The notes under the pieces are model-generated. The model was not told the origin of the DNA, ran no database searches, and saw only the letters and a list, made by a program, of their open reading frames with translations. Shown piece by piece: positions 43,682-55,922 of a stretch of DNA of 64,000 nucleotides. The translations under genes were made by a program, and so were the position numbers. Position 1 is the first letter of the stretch; the number at the start of each line of letters is the position of its first letter. The stretch comes from Jackrogersella multiformis (lineage: Eukaryota; Ascomycota; Sordariomycetes; Xylariales; Hypoxylaceae), in NCBI GenBank assembly GCA_902806575.1, contig CADCXD010000010.1:1798001-1862000 (forward strand), given 5' to 3'.

Positions 43682-46600
43682 GCTGGGCTGTTTCAGGTAC
43701 TATAACTGGTAATAGTAAGGGCCTTTATTGGGTAAAGACCGAGTCCGCTGAGCTTCCGGGAGAAGCAGAGCAGCGGCCTCCCGCGTACGGATGGTGGACG
43801 CTACATGGCAGGTCAGAATCTAACTAAGACAATATATCCACGACCGAGGAATGAGCTTACGAGTTAAGAAGGTTGGAAAACGTCTTGACTATATATGATC
43901 GCTGCCCGAGAGAGCGATCGTCCTGTCAAGAAGTTGAACAAGAAAGGAGGAAGTGAGAGGTATTGCTACGTAGCAAAGCCCTACTCAAAACGATGATGAC
44001 TGTGAGTGTATTGTAGTTGGAGATGGTATAATAATATTATGATGCTGATGCTATACTTCGTTGAAGATATCTAGAGAGTAGAGAGCAAAGAACAAAGAAG
44101 TCCAGAGAGGCCGAGAGGTCGTAGTAATAAAGACTTTGAAATGTGGAATTCCACGGATTCGACGGATTCAACGGATATGACGGACTAGTAAATCCACTAC
44201 TGTGGGCCGGAGCGGACAACACATGCAGGATACAGCTAGAGAAGTGGCACGATAAGAAGCACGACAGACGGCTATGATGGACAGTTCACGATATCGGTCG
44301 TTGCAGTCTTTGGACGATGTTGTACTTGAGATGTTGTGTGCTCCCCGCCTTTTTCTCTTGGGGGACCCTTGAGGGACCCGTAGCGGGGTTGGCAGGGGTA
44401 TGATTGGTCAATGCCGGAATGTCGGTGTCGTGACTTGACGAGTTAGGGCTGTTAAAGAAAGAGCCTTAGGTAGCAAATGAGTTAAATGTACGGAAAGCAT
44501 TAGCCATGTCTACTACCTTAGTATGTAGGTATTGGCGATGTCGGGTTGAGTAGGTAAATGTCGGCCGAGACCTAGCACATGCTAGGTATATTCTTTACAT
44601 CGTTTATAGATCATAACTTCCAATCCTTCGTAGATTGTCAAACTTAAATCTTTTTACATTACCTCCCTACCTACCTAGGTACCTAGGTATTTGCTTACCT
44701 TGTACCTCCTGGGTATTACTTACCATCACTATCAGTCTGGAGCCACAAGGAACACCAAACAATGAATTATATTTTTAATATTCGTTTTGGTGTTTCAGGA
44801 CGATACCTACATAACATAGGTACATAGCAGGTGTCATTGATCTCATGCATAAAAGGTACCTAGGTAGGTTATGAAGCAGAAGCCAAGAGAGAACTGCGTC
44901 TAATGCGAATAACGATAAGGAGTCCTAATCTTACTTTACCTTGAAACAATTTCGCGATGAATGGAATTTGCATACCGACTCGTACTGAATCATATCACAA
45001 GGTGGCACGTGTGAACAATCTAGATCATATCTACTATACTAGGTATGTAAGACAAACATATCGAGGCACACACAGACGAAGCAAATCATGTGAAGCAAAA
45101 TGTACGGCCAATTTTATGATGGAAAAGGGGAGGATACGTCGAAAAAATCTCCTATTGGCTAAATGAAGCACAGACTTGGAGATCTATGGCAAGGGGGATG
45201 CTAGGGAGCTTTAGAGCATCTGTGCAATGTGCACCGTCGATATTTGACTAAATTATTGAACCTCGAGCCTCTTAAAAGACATATGACACTTGCATAGCTT
45301 ATATTAAATCTCTTTGCGGCGGCAATTCAGGATGCATAACCTTGGTAGGTAGATACTTTAGATTGATACTTTAGAGAAGGCTGCATTCCACCGATTCAAA
45401 CATCACGAAAGTACTAGGAAGGTAAGTAAGGGGTTCCACTTTGTCCTACTGCTTACATACTAGGTAGGTAGGACATAGTAGCAAAGTACTTGCTATATTA
45501 AGCCTCATTTCCGGGGCCAGGGGGTTTAATTCGGATATGAGAACAGACCAGGAGTTCATTGGGAAGGGATAAGGATAAGGAGAAAGAGAAGGAGCATATC
45601 AGGTATCGATAGGTATGACCTAGCACTTGCAACCTGGGGGAGTTCGATAAACAGCTGAGCGGGTAGTTATGGAGGACCTCTGTTTCCTTCTCCTTCATGC
45701 GACAACATTCCGGAACACTTTCCCCTTCTTCGCTACCTGGGTAGCAATACTCAAAATTCTCGGCGATAAATAACACACGAGGTCTCATTGGTCCCAAGTT
45801 CGTGGGCGTTTTACCCCGTAACCGATCAGGGGCTAAATGCAGTCTCAAGAAACCAAATAGCCAGGGCATCACTCGACAATGGTAATTGGATGCATGGCAT
45901 CTAAATATGAAATTTGGCCACACCTGACGTCGGAGGTATTAGAGAGTCTCATTAGTCGCCGGAGATTTCTACACTGATAAGCTTGTTTCTGTTGCCGTAG
46001 GCGTTAATAACGACATTCGAGATCTATTTTCCTATTCGTTTATCAAATAATCCGCGTTAATCTTGTTGGTCATGATTTATCTATCTATTCATTTAATCCA
46101 TGATCTAACCAAGCATTTTAATGTCAAGTGACTTGTGCTAAAGCAGATCATGTACTATGTAGTGACCCCCAGGCTGGGCGCGCCAGGGGTTTTCGGGAGG
46201 AATAGGTGCCGCATAGGGCCGAAAGAACGGGATATGCAGAAGTGTCCTGCCGAGCTGCTAAATGCTTCACGTTTTGATGGTCCTATATGCGAAGATTTCT
46301 ATATGCGACGGTTATCATAAAGCCTAATACCAAATGGAGCGTTGGGTCGCTAACAGACGCCTCTACTCACCTGCTTACCTGCTTACCTAGTAGCCTAGTG
46401 TAGGTAGGTATAGGTATGGATATGGACTACATATGCACGTACATATGTACGGAACTGATCAGCTGCGCTAAAAGGACAAAGATCGTAGGGGTCTTTCTTG
46501 AGTCAAATTGCTGGATCTGTCAAGTCGAGGTCATATCTGGGGATCCTGATCGGTGATGGCGGCAGCTACTCGTACTAAATAGAATATAGAATGAGCATAT

Positions 46601-48855
46601 CCGCTTGGAAACGTAATGAGATGTAGAAATGACGTCCAATCTACCAGTAAGCCTATCACGATAATCAACGTCGAGACCATAATCGGCAAGCAACATGAGG
46701 AGGAGCAAGGCTAGCAGGGTTAGTATCCCATGACAACCATTACCTAGGTACCTAGCTCTCTAGCTCTCTAGCCCTCTCTGCGGGTTCAATCTGGGCTCAT
46801 TGGGGGACTTATTGGTTAAGTATGACATTGCCATCCGCTGTCACATCAGCTCTATTGACGAGAAGAGCACGAAAATAAACAAGTCTGAGTAACCCGTGAA
46901 TCTCGTTAAATTCAAAGGGATAGCCGGTCAGCCGAGTAGCAAATGAGCAAACGAGGTTCGATGCCTCTATCATCTTACATACATAGTCCTAGAACTCCTA
47001 GGTACATAGTAAGAAACACTAAGAGTTAAGAAAGTGACCAAGCACGAGGAGGAATTGGGTTCGATTGTCCAATACGGATTAACTCTTTTGAAGTCCCCAT
47101 ACATGCAAACCAGGCATGATCCCAGGTAGTCCGTATTTGGTCCATATTTTTAACTGCGATTAAGTGGATACAGGGGTACCGGATTGCCAAATCACCGTCA
47201 ACATAAGAGCTGCAAGGTACCCGTTCAGGCCGAGTTTACTCGTTCCAGGGCTCTCTAGTTAGAGCTACTTGACTGCGCTATACTCGATCTGATTTAGGAG
47301 GTGCTAGTGCTGTAAGGAAGGTCGATCGTACAGCCTATTAGTACCTTATTAGTGTTACATAGCACCATCACTTTACACTAATAGTAGAAGCCCCTCTACG
47401 TAGTAACCAATGTGCCTCACTTGTGACATACTATGTACTACTCAGCTTGGTAGTGTGCTATGTTCGTCTGCTTATTTGTCTGGATTCGGAACACCGAACT
47501 TTGTGGCGCTCTTCATTAAATAATTGCGTACTATGTAGGTAGTATACACTGCTACGTGTATATTTTCAGCGCACAAGGCGGTTACCGAATTAAGCAGGTT
47601 GATGGGTAAATAACAGGTAGGTAGGTACCTCCTACGGTTAGATATTTACTTAGTGCAACCTTAAAGTGACGCTTTAAGGTAAAAGAGAAGGGGAAACAGT
47701 GCTACAATCCGCTAAAGTGCTGATGGAGGAAGGAATCAGTGTCTGAGTTAATACTACCTACTAATAGTAGAACTCTGGTACTATTCATATTCTGAAAGAG
47801 GTTGCCGGCTGCCACATTTAGGTAAGAGTTGCGAAAACTACAAACGTTTGAACTTGAGTTCTCGAATCCTCCTGATGAAGTATGCGCCACATATCTTCAC
47901 AACACCTACGAAGAGACAAGTGTGAGAAGTAAATAACTGTCTCACTCCTTCTATTACTATTATTAACTCTCCTTCGTAGGTTATTTAATTCCCTAGAAGG
48001 CATCTAGAATCGAACTTAAAGAGTTATCCGTACTACATAATGTGTATGCACTCGGGCTTCAAGTGAGGTACTAGGGGTAGGTATGATCCCTATCATTATT
48101 ACATAGGTGCTCTTTTAAGTTATTACCCATTACTGCCAAGCTAGACAGGGAACAGGGGAGTCCATGAATGGCTTAAGTGGACCGACCGTGCATAGCTGGT
48201 CTAGCCAGGGGTAAGGAGAACAGGGGTCCGTATTACCCATCCACTCTTTCGAGACACAGGTCGCAACGTCCAAGAAAGTCCACCTCACCGACCATTTACA
48301 CCAACCAGTCTGCAAGCTCTCTTTAGCTCTCTTGAAACTTCTCAGATCTTGTTCCTTCTTAACCAATTGTTCACGAGTACAACGAGAATATTTCCAAGCG
48401 AGGGCCTCTTCAACGTTTACAACCATATGAACCACTCTGCATGCAGCCTATCGCAGAGCACATCGTCACGAGTCAAGTCCTTTTCTTTTGAATAACGCCT
48501 GTACCAGCGAAGCAGCGAGCATCGAGGGCGCTCGCCTATCCCAGCTGGGCCGTCTTTACTGCTGGGGCTGTGGAGTTTTAACTGTTTCGGCCTTTCTGCA
48601 CGACATTTAACACAGCAGACCGATCGACCTTCTCTTTTCTTCATCATCAATGTATTAACTTGTAATTGGTGCTGTCGGGACAATCAATGTGATCACCAAC
48701 CAACCAACCATCGTCAACTTAATCTGTACAGACCTGAAGCTCTAGTCAGGCGAAATAGGTAGAGGGCTGCCGATGAGCGGAATCAGCTCATCCAGCCCCA
48801 AGTGAGGAAAGGCAAGGGGAAAATAAGAGAAGGGGATTATTACACACACTCAGCC
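43682..48855. other. 5.2 kb divergent gene-poor region
   Basis: Between the starts of INO1 and the LIM-domain gene. Motif clusters at 44661-44692 and 44853-44868, 45463 and 46740-46755. Frames at 45498-45923 (141 codons) and 48130-48435 (101 codons), both minus strand, have no recognisable content and no supporting context. A tagctctc direct repeat is at 46755-46780. I see no tRNA or transposon. It may hold non-coding transcripts or long regulatory leaders. Confidence 0.45.
44661..44692. repeat. TACCTAGGTA-type motif cluster
   Basis: Reads acctccctacctacctagg then tacctaggta: direct CTAC units running into two overlapping CCTAGG palindromes. Confidence 0.55.
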
Positions 48856-51095
48856 ATGACAGAAGCAACACGGCAATCGGCTTTCATGCCGGCGATAAAA
48901 TGCTCGAACTGCGGAAACCAGGTTGAGATATCCATGATGGGAGATCATGTTTGCGGCAACGAACCCCCAGCGGTAGAACGTTCGTGTTTCCTGATATGCC
49001 CTCCCTAGTAGAACAACAGCTCTAACTATCGAAATAGCACCTCCTCCTCCAATACCAGATATTTTAGGCGGCGCGTTCTCTTCCCTGAGATTAAATGTCT
49101 TTGACAAATTCTCCCGCTCTACGCCCCCTGCTGTAGATACATCTGCAGCAAGTAAGCTTACCTATACCCACCTGAAGTATTATGTCAGCTAATGCAGCAA
49201 TAGATCGTGCATTTGCAAAGCAAGATCAACTGACTCCTGTAAGCGCATCTACTGGATCCCAGGCCATTTCACCGAAAACACCGACGCACGGACGGCCTGG
49301 TGCCAGTCTTAGTGCAGATGACTACGCGCCAGCGATAGCCAGTTCGCCTAGACGACCAGGCGGATATGGAGGGTTTGGAGACTCGGAATCGAACGAAGGC
49401 GATTCTGCTTACGGCACTAGCCCAAATAAATCGACAAACTTCTTAACGAGGATGAACGGTATTGCGCCTGGACCATTTGAATCGAACCAAAGACCGGGAT
49501 CGAACAATTCATTCTCGCGGAGCAATAGCAGAGGCAATATCACAGACTCGAATGACGACTCATTGCAGGTTGGATATACGATGGATCGTCCAGGTACAGC
49601 TGGCTCAACCTCATCTAATGGCGGTAGTCTTGCGCCCCCTAGGGCCCCACGCGCGAACGGGTATGGAGGATTTGGTCCACCGCAAAGGGATGGTGACGAC
49701 TTCGAACCTCCACTCATGGGTCTAGGCAAACGTTCTGAGACTTTTCCGGAGAAATTCTTAAAAGCACATGACGACGATTTGGACACGCCAGCACGTGCGC
49801 CTTCTGCACCTGGCCCAAGACCAGATCGGTTGCGGAGTGCGTCGAATCTAGGTAATATTATACAGCGACCGTCATTTGGCGCGCAAGACGCACTACGGCC
49901 GCCGCCACGGGGAGGCTTTTCACGACCGTCAACCCGGGATGGAAGTAGAAAGCCCTCCATCAACCTCGCCGATGAATTTGGCGTTGGAAATCCATATCAC
50001 TCGCCTTCGGTATCACAATCTTCTAGCAACTCTGGTTATAGTCACATGTCTAAACTCAGCCAAGCTAGCTCGAATACCAGTCCAGCTCGATCAGTTGGGT
50101 CGCGTCCGGAAGCGCGGCGGCCGTCGGATATGTCCAATTTCGACGCCTTGATGAACGATTTGCAATCTTCGATGGATACAATGCAACCCAAAGGCCAACC
50201 TCCCTCGCCTAGAGACGGGTCGCTAGCCAAGAAAAGCGCCGAGCCGCCGATGACTAACAACCGTCGCGCCCCTGAAGGTCTACAGTTAGATCCTGCTAGC
50301 CTAGGACGACAAGATCCGAGATCAAATTCGCCCCTAGTGTCACCACTTAGCCCACTTAGCCCCAGACCCTTAGTTCGTCAAGATCCTGCTGTTCAGAGCG
50401 GTCTGAACAAGTCAGAGCCAACTCGGCCATCTCATAATCGTCAGCCATCGCGCTCTCGGGGTAACTGTAAATCGTGCAAGCTGCCTATCACGGGAAAATC
50501 AATCTCATCAGCGGACGGCCGGTTAACCGGGCGTTATCACAAGGCATGCTTTGTGTGTATGACATGCCAGGAATCCTTCACTTCCTCGACGTTCTACGTC
50601 ATAAACGATCAGCCATACTGTGAACAGCACTACCACAAGCTCAACGGCAGTTTATGTGGAAGCTGCAACAGAGGTATCGAGGGACAATATCTTGAGGATG
50701 AATCTTCTAAAAAGTACCATCCAGGTTGTTTCCGGTGTGGTGACTGCGGTACTGTCCTGCGAGATGGGTACTTTGATGTCGACGGCAAGGCGTACTGCGA
50801 GCGCGACGCATGGAGGCGGATGCAGTTCGCGGTACAAGGACAAAGACAGCAAGGACCACCAGGCATGCAAGGATATCCGCCACGACGACCTGGCGCTCAA
50901 GGGCCCCCGCCGATGAGAGGACTTCCCTCCGGACCTGGTCCGATGGGCCCGGGGCCTAGGGGTCCCGGACCACTTAACCGGCCGTTCGGATTGCCTACCG
51001 GAAACCGCCTAGCTCCTGGTCAGGCTTTGGGCCGCGGCGGACTAGGACCGATACCGAGGATGGAGAAGAGAATGACGAGATTAGGCATGATGTAA
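48856..51095 (+). CDS. pxl1: Paxillin-like LIM domain protein (Pxl1 type)
   Basis: A septum/cell-polarity scaffold by family. Three exons: 48856-48979, 49038-49151, 49189-51095; 714 residues. Exon 1 has the short N-terminal zinc knuckle-like KCSNCGNQVEISMMGDHVCG typical of filamentous-fungal members, and exon 2 encodes a PPPPPIPDI stretch. The long middle is Ser/Pro/Arg-rich and disordered, with repeated S-x-R/RPS phospho-type sites. Two LIM domains follow: CKSCKLPITG..CFVCMTC..YCEQHYHKL and CGSCNRGIEG..CFRCGDCGTV..YCERDAW, with the Cys/His pattern intact. A Pro/Gly-rich tail ends RMEKRMTRLGMM. LIM domains bind partner proteins; fission yeast Pxl1 acts with the contractile ring and Rho signalling. 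An in-frame ATG at 48886 is an alternative start. Confidence 0.85.
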
Positions 51096-53750
51096 ACCGG
51101 AACCATCTCTTGAGCTTTTTGATTTTTGTTACGATGATACGCCTCTCTTTTGTTGCGATCGACCGATCACACCGCCATCACGCTATTCCGTTGGCTGTGT
51201 GATTATTATATATCAGCATTGGCGTTTGTGGTTCTCTTCTGGGGAAGCATTTTTGGTCGCATATACCCTTCAACTTTCATTCGCAGCCACTATTTGTTTA
51301 AATACCCCCTAACGAGGTGTCGGCCTCTTTGTTCCGGCCCATAATCAGATAAACGTGTCATTATCATAATTTGATAATTTAAAGAACCCCCTCACTCCAA
51401 CCTCGACGACTCTCAGGTTACTTGCATCGGTAGGCATTGGCGGACCCAGCCCACCTCGGTCGTCCTCTCTTTTCTTAGATATATGGGGGAGACGTCTGCT
51501 GAGGCAGGATGGGATGAGGGGGGTTACGGACGGGTGCCTCAGGGAACGCTGATGTAGACTTAGCTAATCACGTTACCTGTTGCTAATAGAGGAGATAGAG
51601 GATAAAGGAGGAGGGCAGGGGAGGGGAGACAGGGTACAACCGGGGGATGATTGGAAGATCTAGCATGGACGCCAGCTATAGATCGCCAGCATACTACTTT
51701 AGTTACGCCGTTTGCAGTGTACAACTACAGTAGTAGTCCGCTCCGAAAAAGAGCAGGCATAATAATACCAAACAAATAAATACATCAAACACAACTTGAT
51801 TCTATAAGAATTCCCTATCCGTCGCGATTTCATGATCACGTTCCATTACTAAGCTCGCTTGTTTACCCATTGTGCGACTGGGACACAACACCAAACACAA
51901 CATTTGTACTCTTTGATAAAACAGCTAGATTGACGGACCTAGAAGAAACAATCTCGTGGCTATATACATGCCTGCCAGGTGCCTAGACGTGGGTTGTAGA
52001 TGCTGTGAGCGCCGAATATTTTGCACGTAGCCCTTACCTGCCTGCTTGCCTACTTAGGTAGTAATTAAATCCTTAATCAGTCCTGAGCAACCTTATAAGA
52101 CAAGGGCAACGGCAACGGCAAGGGGATCGCCTAACTGCCGACACGCTAGCACCCGGCGGCAGAATGGGGATTCGTCTATAGGTTACAGCCGCAAGGTCGC
52201 AGTTTGCCATGCCTTCTGGCCATGCATTCGTCCATGCTCATGTCTCGACAAAGTACCTACCTAAGGCGCGCATGGCAGGCAAGCAAACAGGCAGAGAAAA
52301 AAATTTGTCCTCGGCCGTTGTTGTGCTACCCTGCTGCATGGTGGTGTAGATGGGGGATGGGGTCTAGAAGCGGGGGCTGCGTGGCTGGGACAGGGACGAG
52401 GACGGGAGATTGGGTCATGCACATGGCCATGGAGGGTTGTGGTATGAGATTCGGAAGCGTGCTACCTGGGCAGATACTTTAATAGGGTTGGTATCTCAAG
52501 GCTCGCTTGCTGCTACGGTGGTGTGAAGCAGGTGGCATATGCTCCGAACACGTGTACCCAGGTAGGTAAAATTGATAGTTTGCCTGTTTGGGCGGGTAGG
52601 TTCGTCGCTTGAATGTGCGACTTTGTATGGTCATCGATGAAGTATCACCTCGGAATTATAAATTGCGTTGCGAAGGCCCAACCGTTGGTCCTAAGTGTGC
52701 GCATAACAACTTAAATGCGCCATCACTCATATTGCCCACTCGCGGCTGTTGTGGATGGCGGCAGTGGTGAGAGGAAGCTAGACGGGAACAACCATTTCGT
52801 CAAGCAAGCACCCATACTTGATTGCGTGCCTCAAGAATGATAGACCGTACGACTTTCTGCAGCCCTTTTCTCTTTCGTTTTCTTTCGTTCTCTTTCCGGT
52901 AAACCTTCATGTTGAGCAACGGCGCACACAGTCAGCACCGATCTCCAGGTTTGTAAGCGTTGGTGTGCGACGAAGCACGACCTTAGGGTACGCAACGCAC
53001 AACCACCAGCTTTGCGCCTGGGCGGCGGAACCAACACATACGTACGGACGAGTCCGGGCCGAAGAAATCTGACACAGAGATGACCGAAAGGTACCAAGAC
53101 GCGAGAGAGCCAAGAGATTACCGGCTCCTTCTTCTACTTCCAGACTTCCAACCACGATAGGCAGGCCAAGTTGCCCGACCGCCGACCTGGGGAAATTTAA
53201 ATGAACTTATTATTAGCGAATGTGACGTGAGGAGCGAGCTGCGTGATAAAGGTGCCGAAAAGGCTCCTTGATTGGATCGTCTAGGGCGCCTGCACGATGA
53301 CGATCTCTGCGTTGCGTGCTCTAGTGTAGCGCTATGGCTCTAATGAACGACTCCCAATGGCTGGCGAGCTGCTTGTCAGACTGTACAGACCACCAATGAC
53401 TAGCAGGCTAGGTAACTGAGCATTTTTAGGGAACGGTGTATGTGTTAGATTGCTCGGTCCCTATTCCGAATGTGTTCTTAGTAACGATAGGTAGTCAGTG
53501 AGTGATAGCCGGTGATAGTCGGTGACGAAACTTGCGCCGTTGAAGAACCCGTTCAATCCTGCAAATACTTTCCATATTGGAAATTTCCCCAGATTACCTT
53601 TTAGGTGGTTATCCGTTCGTTGTTCGCGGTCCCGGACAAAGTAGCATGTTTTGAAACCGATTTTCACTGATTCTCGCAAAGTCGGGACTTCAGTCGGGGT
53701 TCCTAAGCGTCATATGACCGTAGAAGCATCTTTGACGATCCTTCGATTTA

Positions 53751-53780
53751 TACCTAGGTACTACCTACCTAGGTAGTAAG
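53751..53780. repeat. TACCTAGGTA-type motif cluster
   Basis: Two tacctaggta palindromes separated by a short ctac unit within 30 bases; a third similar cluster follows at 54629-54653. Confidence 0.55.
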
Positions 53781-54718
53781 AGGATATAATATAACTGCCG
53801 GTTAGTAATACTATACAATACTTAGGTACTGCGTTTAATCGCGTGTATTTTTACATACGCGCGTACTTAGGAGTAGGTATAATAATATATCAGTCAAACC
53901 ACCTACTTACTTACCTGGTGACAGGTGTAGGTAGGAGGTAGACTAGACCAACTTCTGCCTACTATCAGGGACTACGTATGTTTGTTGCAAAATAGTGTAG
54001 CCTTATCTCGCGCCATCAATTTCAACAACAAGGGAGCCGAGCCACCTGGCAGCCTGGGGGCCTAGTGTAGGTAGGGAGCCAGGGAGCCAGGGAGCGTGGA
54101 GGCATAGATACTACCCCTTAACAAATTTGAGTATGAAAAGTTTACATAGAAGAAGTCAATAGAATATCTTGTTAAGCCATGGGTAATCCAAGCTTTTACT
54201 TTACTCTTTTAATTATATTAATAATGAGAGCTGTTGAAAATGAGAGATGTTGTTAAAGTTGAGATGAGATTGAAATAAATTGCTATTTACCTAAGGTACC
54301 TTAGGTAATATGGAATTAACTTAATTGTTGGTTGGCTCTTTCACATGTTGGACTGGCTGAGCTGCTGGTTGGACCCTTACGTAGTAAAATACTTAATTCA
54401 TCCCTCATCCTTCTAAATAAATAAAAAAGCCTCTCGGATCACCTTGCAGCAGCCACCCGTGACCCGTCCAACGGCAGTAGTACGACTCGACTACTTACCT
54501 ACCTAGCCTTAGTTAGGTCCTTAGTGAATGTGAGCGAGTACGTGTACCTGAGTTGTATTGCGACGCTAAAACCCTCTTCGTGGTCGTTAGGTACTTGTGT
54601 GGTTTCACAGAAATGATTCTAGTAGTATGTACCTACCTAGGTACCTAGGGTAAGTAGCAAACTTGTCTTTTAGTTTGTAATACCTTAGAATATATATAGG
54701 TATATATATAGTTTTCCT

Positions 54719-54748
54719 AGCAGCATAGGTAGCAGCATAGGTAGCAGC
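54719..54748. repeat. Short tandem repeat, gcagcataggta unit
   Basis: Two and a half copies of a 12-base unit (agcagcataggt). Read on the minus strand it yields an artefactual AATYAATYAA/CCYLCCYL peptide, a sign that the overlapping open frames are not genes. Confidence 0.6.
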
Positions 54749-54984
54749 AAAGGGGTAGCTTCTTGGTAATTCTGATGATATCCATAATGGTCCATGGGAA
54801 AATTGAGGGTTTATGTGATAGGTGCGAATCCTTAGAAATATATAAAGTTTTGTTAATAAGACTTTTAGTTTCGAGTTGGTCATGTATGTATAAAGAACTT
54901 GTTTTCCCTAACCCTGTCATAGAAACCCCCACCCTCTCCATGTAGTTTGAAGTAGATATTGTGTGATAGTATACATGAAGATAT

Positions 54985-55034
54985 AGTAGGAGCTTTGATC
55001 CACGCTAGCGTGGATGTATATAGTACCTCCTACC
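54985..55034. repeat. Perfect 18-bp palindrome within a longer inverted repeat
   Basis: ATCCACGCTAGCGTGGAT at 54998-55015 is its own reverse complement. It is flanked at a distance by gtaggag on the left and ctcctac on the right, so a larger interrupted hairpin is possible. It lies about 900 bases upstream of the DUF3405 gene. It could be a dimeric regulator site or a transposon-end relic. Confidence 0.55.
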
Positions 55035-55553
55035 CCGGCAAGTCCATGCAGGTCCCCTCCAGTGCTCCACGTATGGTTTATCGTATCTTTCGGAGCGCAA
55101 CATTAATACCTACCACCTAGGTAGGTGCTATGCACGAACTGTACTATGTAATCTTTTTAACCTTCAACTTCTTGCCCGAAAAGGGGAACGAAGGGGGTCC
55201 TCAATTTCAAATACCTACCAGGTATTCCACTTGAAATGCTCTGGTGTTGATCACCACGGCCAAGACATCGCGAGATTATTGAGATTGGGCTACCCCGGTC
55301 CCTTTTTTTTCCCTTCGTCGTTTCTTCGCGACTCTTCTTATCTCGTTCTCTTCTATCGAGAGTCTTCATTTTATTTTTATTTTTCTGCTATCCGTTGTTC
55401 GTTGTCGTGAACCACATTTCATACTTCACCGCGGCATTTCGAGGTGCGGTACAGTTTTGTAAATCTTTCTTTATCCGACCGGTTATCCGTTACTACATAC
55501 GTTAACCCCCATACCCTTTTTTTTCCTTTCGAAATTGAAGAAGAAAGACTTCG

Positions 55554-55620
55554 GACGATACTCTACTATACAGACGATACTCTACTGTACAGACGATACT
55601 ATATTGTACAGACGATATAC
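55554..55620 (+). repeat. 19-bp tandem repeat, 3.5 copies, upstream of the DUF3405 gene
   Basis: Units start at 55554, 55573, 55592 and (partial) 55611; consensus GACGATACTCTACTGTACA. Copies 1 and 2 differ at one position and copy 3 at a few more. The array lies about 300 bases before the start codon, in the promoter or 5' leader. Confidence 0.75.
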
Positions 55621-55922
55621 AATATACGATCACTCTGAATAGAAATAACTCCGATCGCAAATCTGTTCCGTCGCGCACCGCACCGCAGATCAAATTCCTA
55701 GTCAAGGAATCCAACATAGAGTATCGAGCCGAGGGAGTGATCGTCACCATTGGAGTTTTTCCCTTTGATCTTAACCGCACCTTCGATACTTGACCTGGCA
55801 AAATACCTGCTACCTGTCGTCTCGCGATGTTCCTGACTATTGACCTTCCTTAAATCAAGATACCCACCCACTACTTCACCCGCTCCCAAAGCCGCGCATA
55901 TATCCCACCCAACTAGTTCGGT

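Larger units (their letters stand above)
51096..55922. other. 4.8 kb gene-poor region with tandem repeats and palindromes
   Basis: No credible gene; open frames at 52204, 52818-53155 and 54605-54945 are unrecognisable and overlap on both strands. Contents: motif clusters at 53751-53780 and 54629-54653, an agggagcc tandem at 54065-54091, a gcagcataggta tandem at 54719-54748, a perfect 18-bp palindrome at 54998-55015, CT-rich promoter-like sequence at 55300-55400 and a 19-bp tandem repeat at 55554-55620. Confidence 0.5.

Noticed and set aside
45498..45923. 141-codon minus-strand frame as a gene
   Set aside because: No family likeness, Ser/Leu repeats from a GA-rich tract, no start context or neighbouring support.
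46930..46975. tRNA suggested by gaggttcgatgcctc
   Set aside because: A T-arm-like hairpin is present, but no A box or anticodon stem at the right distance upstream.
48130..48435. 101-codon minus-strand frame upstream of the LIM gene
   Set aside because: Starts within the 5' flank of another gene, no recognisable domain.
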